From positions 248,001 through 312,000 of the forward strand of contig NC_035794.1 of assembly GCF_001653235.2 (NCBI RefSeq): a stretch of DNA of 64,000 nucleotides, read 5' to 3'. Positions within the stretch are counted from its first letter, which is position 1; every line of letters begins with the position of its first letter. The translations under genes were made by a program, and so were the position numbers. Under the pieces are notes generated by a model. The model saw only the letters and a program-made list of their open reading frames with translations. It had not been told where the DNA came from and searched no databases. This DNA is from Pochonia chlamydosporia 170 (Eukaryota; Ascomycota; Sordariomycetes; Hypocreales; Clavicipitaceae). This document shows, piece by piece, positions 55,384 to 64,000 of the stretch.

Positions 55384-56876
55384 TGTGAGGGGCTTATCAA
55401 TGACGTCTAAGAAATACTAGATGGCCGTGAGCCAAGAAGGCCCGGGACCTCGCCATCAGGACGCGGTAGGCACTCATCTAAATATCTCGTCAACCGTTTC
55501 GCAGCTCCTGCTGCCCATCCAGAGTCCCAGTTTCTCGTGACCACAGCTTCCATGTTCGCCGTGCGGCATACTGCTGATCGCCCCTGACCTTCCAAATTTA
55601 CAATCTTCAACTGGCCGCAGTCCACTAAAGTAACGTAACAGAACAGACATGGGGCGTCTACGTTCGAGGTTCCTTTGCTTTGCCAAGTTGACTCGCCTCG
55701 CTGGAGATCGGCTACCGGGCCGGAGTTTGTGGATCAATTGATGTCAGCCGCAGGTACCCAGACAGTCTGATCAATGAGAAACCATTTGGGCAGCCAAGGG
55801 CAAGCTTTATTACGGCAGCCACCTGAAGTGCCGTGTAGGGGTTGAGCCGTGTCGAAACCGAAAACGACATCATTGAGCAGAAGACTGGAGCTGCATTGAC
55901 GCCAGCCACAGTTTGGACAAAGAGCTTCCCGATTAGGAAAGCAGATCAATGGCAGCTCCAGCACTTTTGCGATGTACAGCCTCGATGTCCACCAAGACCA
56001 TTTGACTACTCCACGATGTTTGGAGGCTGTACTGAATTGGAAAAATGTGACTGGAGAACTAAGATGGCGCCATTAACTCTATGACTAAACCGGACTGAAA
56101 TTTGGCGAGATAAAATCGTGCCATGGCAAATCCACGAACCAGACATCTCCGTAGACATGACGGGGGGTGGTCCAAATCATCGGCATCAGGATCCGAGACT
56201 TGATTTTCTTGGTATCGAACTTGTAGAGTGTACATGCTCGCGTAGCAAGCCTCTGCTTGATCTTGGTTAGATATAACACCGGCGGAAAGGTAATTACCTT
56301 CCATGTCCAAGAGCCCACAGCATCGACCATCGAACAAACATGTGAGAGGGGGTATGTTGGGAAATTCTCGCCCAATTTAGGTGGTCATTGACCGCCATTA
56401 CGATGAAGTTTGTGGAGGATTTAGTAGGTTCGCCCGGTCCCAAGTTTTGAATAGAGGCGTGCAGAGAAGGGGGTAGAAGCGAAAAGAAAATTGGGGGGCG
56501 GGGGGGCGCTTATTGCTAACCGCGATGCCACTCCGATCTGGAAATGTCTTTGTAGGAAGATTGTTAGGAAGATTGTCCGGGGAAAAACTTGTCCTTGATA
56601 TCATTTGAGTCATAATTTTGTTCATTTCTACGCCAGAGAACATACGTAGATCAAATTTCTTGACTCGGACGCCCCTATGCTCATAAGGGCGGCTACCATA
56701 TCAACTCGACAAACCACACGCGCCTTCATCTTCCTAACAATGTGTACTCAGAACGGCTAATTGCACACCCAATCCCCATGGTTTGCGCATTGACAGCAGC
56801 TAATTCCAAGTCCACCCCGCAAGGTTTGCAAAAGACATGTGTGTTCATGTCACAAACCCAGTATCAGCCCACGGCA
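55384..56876. other. Intergenic region
   Basis: This is the promoter side of the S28 peptidase gene and the 3' flank of the ACC deaminase gene. Overlapping short ORFs on both strands are featureless. A G-rich run lies near 56493-56508 and a short AAGATTGTTAGG-type repeat near 56558-56575. Confidence 0.5.
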
Positions 56877-57971
56877 TCACAAGCCCAGCTCAGAGTACGC
56901 ATTCAAGGCCAACTGTCCACCTAGATGAGCGTACAGGACATTCCCGGACGCAATCTCGCCCGACCTGACAAGTCCCATCAAGCCAGCTAGACTCTTCCCC
57001 TCGTAGACCGGATCCGTGATGAAAGCCTCAGTGCGAGCCCCAAACTTCATGGCCTCAATGGTAGTCTCGTCGGGAATGCCGTAAATCTTGGCATTGTAGT
57101 CATTGTTCATAATGATATCCTTTTCTGTGATGTCCCCCTCAGATAGCCCAATCTTCGCAGCAGTGAACTTGGAAATTCGCAGAACCTGGTCGAAGGTTTC
57201 CTGTGGCTTGCCCGACGCGTCTACGCCGATGATCCTGCGCGGCGGAGAACCTAACTTCTGCGCGAGTTTGAACCCGGCGATCATGCCAGCGAAAGTCGAC
57301 CCCGTCACAGCACAGACGATGATGGTGTCGAAGAAGACGCCCATTTCCTTTTCCTGCGCTTCCACCTCGAATGCCCACCGCGCGAAACCGAGGCCCCCTA
57401 GCGGATGGTCTGACGCCCCTGCAGGAATGTAGTAGGGTTTGCTGCCCTTGGCTTCAATGTCGGCGGTTAGCTTGGCCAGCGTGGTCTTATGCTCGATGCC
57501 AAAGGTTGAGGGGTCGAGGTGGACGTCTGCGCCCATGAGCCGCGAGAGCTGGATGTTGCCGACTTTCTCGTAGCCTGCGTCCTGCCAATCCACCCAGTGT
57601 TCTTGTACGGTGGCCGCTTTGAGGCCGAGCTTGGCGGCGATGGCTGATACTTGGCGTGTGTGGTTGGATTGAATGCCGCCGATTGATACGAGGGTGTCAC
57701 ATCCTTGGGATAGTGCCTCTGAGGCCAGATATCTGTTCATTGTTAGTGTCGATGATGTAGGGAGGGAGGAGGAGTGAACGAACTCGAGTTTACGTGTCTT
57801 GTTTCCGCCGTACGCCAGGCCAGAGTTGCAGTCTTCTCGTTTTGCGTAAATGTTGACTTTGCCACCGAGTTCCTTGGACATGCGTGGCAAGTGTTGAATT
57901 GGCGATGGCCCGAAGAGGAATGACTCTCTTGGGATGCTTGCGAATGGTTCGGGTAAGATTACGTTGGCCAT
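56877..57971 (-). CDS. acdS: 1-aminocyclopropane-1-carboxylate deaminase
   Basis: Two exons, 57784-57971 and 56877-57732, with a 51-bp intron (GTTCGT donor); 1044 nt, 347 aa, the length of characterised fungal ACC deaminases. Splicing restores NKTRKLEYLASEALSQGCDT. It is a PLP enzyme of the tryptophan-synthase beta fold: the PLP lysine is Lys58 in GGNKTRK, SIGGIQSNHTRQ carries the family serine, and AVTGSTFAGM is a phosphate-binding loop. The residues that separate ACC deaminase from D-cysteine desulfhydrase favour deaminase: Glu in PVYEG and Leu in HLGGQ. The reaction converts ACC, the plant ethylene precursor, to 2-oxobutanoate and ammonia in the cytosol. Fungi with the gene often live on or in plants. 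Confidence 0.88.
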   Translation of the reverse strand: MANVILPEPFASIPRESFLFGPSPIQHLPRMSKELGGKVNIYAKREDCNSGLAYGGNKTRKLEFVHSSSLPTSSTLTMNRYLASEALSQGCDTLVSIGGIQSNHTRQVSAIAAKLGLKAATVQEHWVDWQDAGYEKVGNIQLSRLMGADVHLDPSTFGIEHKTTLAKLTADIEAKGSKPYYIPAGASDHPLGGLGFARWAFEVEAQEKEMGVFFDTIIVCAVTGSTFAGMIAGFKLAQKLGSPPRRIIGVDASGKPQETFDQVLRISKFTAAKIGLSEGDITEKDIIMNNDYNAKIYGIPDETTIEAMKFGARTEAFITDPVYEGKSLAGLMGLVRSGEIASGNVLYAHLGGQLALNAYSELGL

Positions 57972-58493
57972 GGCTGAGGACGACGAAAAGCAGTGAAGAC
58001 GATGGCGATTGTGATTGAGATTGAGATTGAGGTTGATAAATACTATTCTATGATATATAGTATTTATCTCATGTCTTCTATCTCAATTGCCGTCAAGGTT
58101 ATGGCCGTGTGGTTGCATCTCGCCGGTTCAAGTCCGCCGCTGTGGGGAAACATGTCGTCCGAAGGCGCAAAATGGGCCGTCGCCAAGATGGCGAATGGTC
58201 TGGTGATATATGACATATATATGGGGAGAGGGAGCAATATTAATTGCAACGAGTGGAAATCAATCTGGGTTGTATCAGAGAACACTTCATGTTGCCGAAA
58301 ATTCCCAATTGTAGTTCATTGCGTGCGGGGTAATTAATACCGTACCTTTCGCTTACATAAAATGAAACACAAACATCCAATGTTTACAATCAATTTGGCT
58401 GAAAAGTTTATGTTGGGGTTGGATTAGGGTACCGCCGTAAGAAATGACAACGTGCGTTTCCCATGGTTACATCTAGAATCTGAAATCTAGAAT
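57972..58493. other. Intergenic region
   Basis: This stretch lies between the ACC deaminase start and the Erg24 stop. It includes a GATTGAGATTGAGATTGAG repeat at 58012-58035 and an AT-rich block with TATATAGT near 58053. A GGTTCAAGTCC word resembles a tRNA B box but no tRNA fold is present. Confidence 0.5.
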
Positions 58494-60078
58494 CTAGTAA
58501 ACACCAGGCAAGATGCGCCATTTCACCTGCTTCTTATACTCTTCCCAGTCATCGCCATACTTTTCACCACACGCGACATCATCCCTGCCCTCACGGTGAA
58601 TCAGCAAAGTGGCAAAGTACAACGCGTAGAAATACGTGTACACCATTCCCCATCCCCGAGCCGCACCCTGCACAACACCCCGACCATCAACCATGGTGAA
58701 TCCCCCGGCACCGGCCGTGGCGATGGCACTCCCCGCCGGGAGGATCATGTAGCCTGCAATACCGGTTGGCAAGCTGAACGGCGAGGCTTGCAGCCAGTCT
58801 CCGAAGTAGTTGATATGGCGAGCCATTCCCCACCAGCCGGATGTGAGGAGTCGAGTGCCGCGTTTTGTTTGTATGTACGACATGTTGGCGACTCTGGGGT
58901 CGTCTGGAGACTTTCGGAACAGTGCCTTTTGGTTGTTTGACGAGCGGAAGATGAAGAGGCCGATGGCGAATGCTACGCCGACGGCGGCGATGCCCGGCCA
59001 GGTCAGTTGGACGGGGTAGATGGACAGGTAGCGACATTGGGTGGAGTATAGGAAGGGAACCCATACAATGTCACCGAATGTGAGCATGAAGCCTAGGCCG
59101 TCGGTTGTGATGTCCATCATTCCGAGGAGACCTGTCTCGGCGTACTGTCCCTCGAGCACGTAGTACAACTGAACGGCACTGATGAAGAGGATGCTATTGG
59201 AGAGGTATCCATAGTTGCGGTACTGCTTGGCGATAAAGGCAAGGTCGAGGATTGCCCATCCGGTCAGACCAGGGCGCATCTCAAGCCAGGCCTTCAAGTC
59301 GATTTCGCCGAAGAAAGGAAGCGTGATGCGCGGGTTTAGTTCGCGACCGATGTAGAAGTCGTAGATGATGCTTCCGGTGTGACCTCCCTGAGCTAGTTCT
59401 CGCAAGTCCTCGTTGCCGGATTTGACAGTGAAGCTTCGGACGTAGACGAACAGGGAGACGGCGTACGCAAAGATGATGTTGGCGGTTAGGAGCTGCAGGT
59501 AGTTTCTGTCAATGAAGGTCCAGACGGCAAAGTCTGCGCCGTAGATGAATGTTCCCACAGCGCATGCTCCTAGTTGAACCACAGTAGACGAGAATGCTAT
59601 ATGGAAGTAGATAGTTAGTATAGTTCTGCTTTGATGTGTGAAGCCTCCAACCAAGACATACCGTTGAACCGATATTTCAGGGGTCGCCCCGACTCTCGCA
59701 ACTTGGTGCCGTATACCTCTGTAGCCGGAAGAATTCGATACAATGCCAAGCTTAGCAAATAGTATCCCATCATCCAGAGAGTTGCCTCCCAAGAAGCAAA
59801 GCCACGAATGCCATTTTCCGGCCAGGGGATTTGAGACTTTAGCGTCTCCCACGAGAGTGTGCGCAAGTTTAAGAGCGCAGGTGCCGGACAGCCAGTTACA
59901 TCATTACAGGTGAAGAAGAAGGCGTACAAGAGGATTGGCAGGCCGAAGACGATGGCAGCAGCACCAGGGCTGGATGTGTGATATTAGCAATGCGTGCCAA
60001 AGAAAGGGGGTCATGGAGGCAAATCACTTACGGCCCGCCAAACTCGTACTTGGGTTTTGTAGATGCAGCTTTAGCCAT
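58494..60078 (-). CDS. ERG24: Delta(14)-sterol reductase Erg24
   Basis: Three exons: 60032-60078, 59662-59969 and 58494-59596; introns 62 and 65 bp; 1458 nt, 485 aa. A multi-pass ER membrane protein of the ERG4/ERG24 family. The N-terminus KYEFGGPPGAAAIVFGLPIL is typical of C-14 reductases. Further signatures are a GRELNPRI loop, the TTDGLGFMLTFGDIVWVPF region, LLTSGWWGMARHINYFGDW (NADPH/sterol site) and the closing HREGRDDVACGEKYGDDWEEY and KWRILPGVY. The enzyme reduces the C14-C15 double bond left by Cyp51 in ergosterol synthesis using NADPH. This is the target of morpholine fungicides in other fungi. It is a housekeeping gene beside the accessory ACC deaminase gene. Confidence 0.92.
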
Positions 60079-61514
60079 GACTTTATTTCCAAATCAGCCT
60101 CCAATACGTCTGGAGGAATTTCTGTTGATTCTGAAAACAAGGCAGTCAACTAGATTCCGAAAACAAGCCAGTGAGTGAATCGGCGTTGCATGTCATCTTT
60201 ATTCATGCTGGCAGGATTCGTTGTTTGCCAAATGAGGACCCACAAGAGTTTGCAACTTTCCTCACCCCATCCGGAATCCGGGAACCCGAACATCGCGTGT
60301 GGCTTGGACAAATTGGTGACGCATGGCCAGTGGTAAGAGAAAATGATACGTCTCGGAACCGTCGCTCCCGATTGATGGTAGGGTCGCAATTGGACTCATT
60401 TGCTCATTTGAGTGTGTCTTTAAGGTGTGGCGTTTCCGCCCGGATAAGCAAGTGCACACTCAGGTACATGCATCAACTTTATCCGGCATCTTCACCAATT
60501 CGAAACAAGTTCGTAGTTGGCTGCCCGAAAGTGTCAATCATCCAACCAGTTGGTGAAGGGGACGCGGCAGTTCAAGACACATCTCTGCCGTGGGAAAGGC
60601 TGCGCTTCCGCGGTAACCGACAATGCAAGTCCTTGCTACAATTGCAATGACCTATTGATGGCCAGTGCCATTTCTTGGACAGCCATCGACGGTTGTCGAA
60701 GAAACTGCTCCGTACTCCTCTTGATGAACTGCTGGTCCTATGCTGTGAGATGTATGAGATGCGCTCAGGAGCTATCGGGCAGATGCACAGCTAACGTGAA
60801 TTGAGCCTAATAAAACTCGACAGCTAAAGCCAGCATTACGACTTCAAAAGTTGAGGTCTTACAGACAGCCAATTTCGGCCTGTTTCCGGCGTGGAAAATG
60901 TCTGCATTCTGTCCATGTGACACATGACCAACGAGCAGGCTCAACTAGCGCATCAGATAAGATAAGATGATCACAAACTTTCTCACCAGCCAAGACAACC
61001 AGGCGATCAAAGCATGAGTTAATAAATCGGACACACAAAATCTTAATATGGAAGGACTAGCGATTTCTTGGCAACCACGTCTCCTGTAAACTAGCTACCG
61101 ACTGGCCCAATGACTTGTTTCCCATCCCAGGCCGGGGGTTCTTAAAAATCTGGGCAAGCCACCAGATCTGCAGGTGAATACAATCCTTCAGAGCTGAATG
61201 TAGGCTTCACGGCATTGCCGGCGCCAAAGAAGTGCCCAGCATTCGACCCTTGGTGTACCTTGGCATGGGCGAAATCAGCGTGGTCGTACAACGCTGCCAA
61301 GACATTCTCGACCTTGAGCCCTTTGTTGGCTGGTGCATTTTTCGCACAGGACATGCACTAAACTTGGCGGCCAAGAAGAAAATTGTTCATAAAGTGGAGG
61401 GTATGGCCTTGTGCCACGCGACAGTGTTGCATGGGCCCGAAGAAAGTCTTAAGTAGATAGTCCTGCCACTGCTTGAAACTAGTCGAAAATTGCACGACAC
61501 TTGACTCTGTAGAT
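60079..61514. other. Divergent intergenic region of about 1.4 kb
   Basis: Promoters of erg24 (leftward) and the MFS transporter (rightward). It contains the SreA-type site at 60952 and a CCAAT box at 61107-61111. No supported ORF. Confidence 0.5.
60952..60960 (+). promoter_or_regulatory. SreA/Fep1-type GATA site upstream of the transporter gene
   Basis: ATCAGATAA is an exact match to the iron-regulatory GATA consensus ATCWGATAA bound by SreA, Sre and Fep1 repressors. A second GATAAGAT follows directly at 60961. It lies about 555 bp before the start codon of a siderophore-type carrier, consistent with repression when iron is plentiful. A CCAAT word at 61107 would suit HapX-dependent control. 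Confidence 0.55.
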
Positions 61515-63391
61515 ATGTTTTTGCCCAAGATCTTTGCCCGTCCTGATGACGAGCCCCCCGTGCAGAGGGGGGCTTTGGAACCCAGTAATGAGAAAACGAC
61601 GGACAACGAAACTCGAATAACTGCCCAGGCGAACGACGATGCTTCGTCTATTGAAGTTCAGGATGGGGTGCTGAAGATGGAGGCAGTCTCCCAAGTATGG
61701 AGCAGGAACCACATCATCATCGCATATGTCTTGTAAGTACCCCAGATTGACAACGTGAATATCAGTGGAAATTAACAGATCAGCATCTGGATCATCTACT
61801 TTATGGACTCGATGCATTCAAGCATGTCATTCACACTCTCAGCATACGTCACCAGTTCATTCCAACAACACGGTCTCACCGCAACGACCAACGTTTTCGC
61901 CAACTTAATCGGCGGCCTCTTCAAGCTCCCGCTCGCCAAGATCCTCGACATCTGGGGCCGACCGCAAGGATTCGCTCTAGTCGTCTTCTTCCTGGTAATA
62001 GGGCTCGTCATGATGGCGGCGTGTCAAAATGTCGAGACGTATGCGGCCGCGCAGGTCTTTTACTGGATCGGGTGAGTTCACGGCTTTTCACTTACAAAAT
62101 AGTCAGAGCTGAGCAGAGTGTTTGCAGATTCAACGGCATAGCCTACACTTTGCAGGTCTTCATCGCAGACACATCTGATTTGAAGAACCGGGCTTTCTTT
62201 TTCGCAATGACAACGTCGCCGTTTCTGATTACCACCTGGGCGAGTGGTCCTGCGGCGAGTAGCTTTCTTACTGGCGCGGGTTGGAGATGGGCGTTTGGAA
62301 CGTTTTCCATTGTGGTGCCTGTGGTTTGCGCGCCGATTCTGCTCTTGTTTGTTTATAACTATTTCAAGGCGAAGAAAATGGATGTCTTGCCGGCGAAGCA
62401 GCCGAGCGGGCGGACTGCTTTCGAAACAGCAAAGTATTATTTTATCCAGTTTGATGTCGTGGGGTTGCTGTTAGCCGCAGCTGGTATGGCGCTGTTCCTG
62501 CTGCCGTTCAATATTTACCAGTTCCAGGCGCAGCAGTGGCGGTCGCCGATGATTATTGCCATGGTTGTGGTGGGTGTGGTTCTTCTCGTTATATTCGCCC
62601 TGTATGAGAAGTTCGTGGCACCAGTTCAGTTTATTCCCTATAAGTTGCTGGTTGACAGGACCGTCATGGGCGCATGTGTTTTGGGCGCCATCATCTTTGT
62701 CAGCTTTTATATCTGGAATGGCTTCTTTTCGTCGTTCCTCCAGGTGGTTGTTGGGCTGACGGTGACGGAAGCGACCTACGTTGGACGCATCTACAACATG
62801 GGAAGTTGTTTCTGGGCATTGGTTGTCGGTGGTATTATCCGATGGACTGGCCGTTTCAAATGGCTAGCTCTCTATTTTGGCGTGCCGCTCATGATTCTGG
62901 GGATTGGGCTCATGGTGCAGTTCCGCCAGCCCGGGGTTCATGTTGGGTACATTGTCATGTGCCAGATTTTCATCGCCTTATCTGGAGGCACGCTTGTCAT
63001 TTGTGAACAAATGGCTGTCATGGCGTCAGTCTCCCACCAGCACGTTGCTGTTGTTCTGGCAATGCTGGCCATGTTCACGAGTATTGGAGGAGCGATTGGG
63101 TCCAGCGTCTCGGGGGCCATTTGGAATGGTGTTTTCCCCGACAAGATTGCTGAGTACCTCCCTCCAGAGACAAAGGACCAGGCGATGCTTATTGTCGGGA
63201 ATCTGTCCAAGCAGCTTGAGTATCCTTGGGGCAGCCCGACCCGTATAGCTATCATGGATGCCTATGGAGCTGCTCAAAGGATCATGCTTATTTCTGCTAC
63301 TGCGCTCGTCTGTTTCAGCTTGGTTGCTGTTGTTGTATGGCGTGACATTAAAGTCAAGGACTTTGATCAAGAGAAGAAGACAACTGCATGA
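61515..63391 (+). CDS. MFS siderophore-iron transporter (SIT family)
   Basis: Three exons: 61515-61732, 61784-62071 and 62128-63391; introns 51 and 56 bp; 1770 nt, 589 aa. The first acceptor must be CAG at 61781-61783; the AG five bases earlier would break the frame. A hydrophilic acidic N-terminus of about 65 residues precedes about 14 predicted membrane helices. Matching SIT motifs are YFMDSMHSSMSFTLSAYVTS in helix 1, a GRPQGF loop, FNGIAYTLQVFIADTSDLKNRA, a WRWAFGTF segment and a C-terminal loop with SVSGAIWNGVFPDK and LPPETKDQA. Such carriers import ferric siderophores by proton symport at the plasma membrane. An iron-type GATA site lies upstream. Which siderophore it takes up is unknown. 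Confidence 0.88.
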
Positions 63392-64000
63392 TGGAGGATG
63401 ACCTCGGTTGGTGATTCTACTGGTGTTGCGATTGATAGCTGTGTGGCATGTGGTTGTGTCAGTATACTTAGCTTGAAGGAGGCATTCAACCCGTAGATTG
63501 GATTCTCTGGTACCTGGTAATACCGTCTCATGGTCAAATTGAAGATCTTTCAAGGGGTTGGTTGTGTTCTTCACAGTGCCTGACGGGCCAATGCGTCTTG
63601 CCCATTCTTGAACCTAGCCATGAAGCCGGATAACTTATCAGAAGACTCTGAGTTAGAGTAAGACTCTTCTGATTTATCTTGTTAGCACTCTTTGCAATGG
63701 AAAGACGCATCTCTAATGATGGATTTTATAGAAAATCAGTTTCTCTATGCTCGTATTTACCCATACGAAGCTGCATGTATGGCTGGAGTTCATGTGCGTC
63801 GGCAAGAGTGCCAGGGAAGCAGTCTATGGCTAGTTTGAAGCACCATGAACATTCTCATGAGGTAGTGGCAGTACCACGAGAGAATTAGAACAATACAGTA
63901 CCTTTGACATAACACAAATTACGTCAATAATAGGTCTGTTCGTGCACTTGTGACGAAAACCACGAAGATGGTGGCTTGGGGACGAGTAAGACGCCTTGGT
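63392..64000. other. Right end of the window, no gene seen
   Basis: The first part is the transporter 3' flank. The rest has only short, featureless ORFs. An imperfect inverted repeat of AGACTCT and AGAGTCT type words occurs near 63640-63672 (GAAGACTCTGAGTTAGAG then AGACTCTTCTGA), which may form a weak stem. Confidence 0.4.

Noticed and set aside
58100..58150. Possible tRNA gene (GGTTCAAGTCC resembles a B box)
   Set aside because: No matching acceptor stem or proper A box lies at the right distance and the T-arm stem has a mismatch, so it is a chance word.

Overview
The window is nuclear DNA of a filamentous ascomycete, most likely a Sordariomycete and probably of the order Hypocreales. Genes carry short spliceosomal introns (47-148 bp) with GTRNGT donors and CTAAC-type branch sites. 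Protein families point the same way: Zn2Cys6 regulators, the fungal stress protein Nst1, a C-14 sterol reductase, Rho2, a siderophore-type MFS carrier and a fungal ACC deaminase. No CRISPR array, operon, intact transposon, rRNA or convincing tRNA was seen. Every product name rests on motifs and remembered family features, with no database search. All multi-exon models were joined by hand and their coding lengths sum to multiples of three.

Layout. 1-3.6 kb: AT-rich, decayed flank with a ruined Old Yellow Enzyme gene. 3.6-4.1 kb: an orphan ORF. 5.9-7.0 kb: fatty acid hydroxylase/sterol desaturase-like protein. 7-11 kb: almost gene-free, holding a broken phosphorylase-type effector domain of an NLR-like protein. 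11.2-13.6 kb: secreted lactonase-like beta-propeller converging on an Ayg1-type hydrolase. 14.3-14.9 kb: Poa1-like macrodomain protein. 15.9-17.8 kb: secreted beta-lactamase-fold protein. 18.0-19.7 kb: Zn2Cys6 regulator. 22.3-24.7 kb: RRM protein. 25.1-27.2 kb: second Zn2Cys6 regulator. 27.7-29.0 kb: ADP-ribosylglycohydrolase. 29.6-33.6 kb: an SDR and a dihydroxyacetone-synthase-like transketolase sharing a divergent promoter. 34.7-37.0 kb: unknown AT-hook protein followed after 27 bp by mitoribosomal mL40. 37.8-38.7 kb: Rho2 GTPase with a 6-nt microexon. 42.7-46.3 kb: Nst1. 47.4-48.2 kb: Cys-rich single-pass membrane protein. 49.6-50.9 kb: I78-type inhibitor and Tma20/MCT-1. 51.4-52.7 kb: unknown protein. 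53.5-55.4 kb: S28 serine peptidase. 56.9-58.0 kb: ACC deaminase. 58.5-60.1 kb: Erg24. 61.5-63.4 kb: siderophore-type transporter with an SreA-type GATA site upstream.

The region mixes housekeeping genes (mL40, rho2, nst1, tma20, erg24) with accessory ones. No biosynthetic gene cluster or clearly new multigene system is visible. The strongest leads are the rho2 microexon, the divergent SDR/DHAS-like pair, the iron-regulatory motif of the transporter, the ACC deaminase, and two relic genes that look inactivated by mutation.
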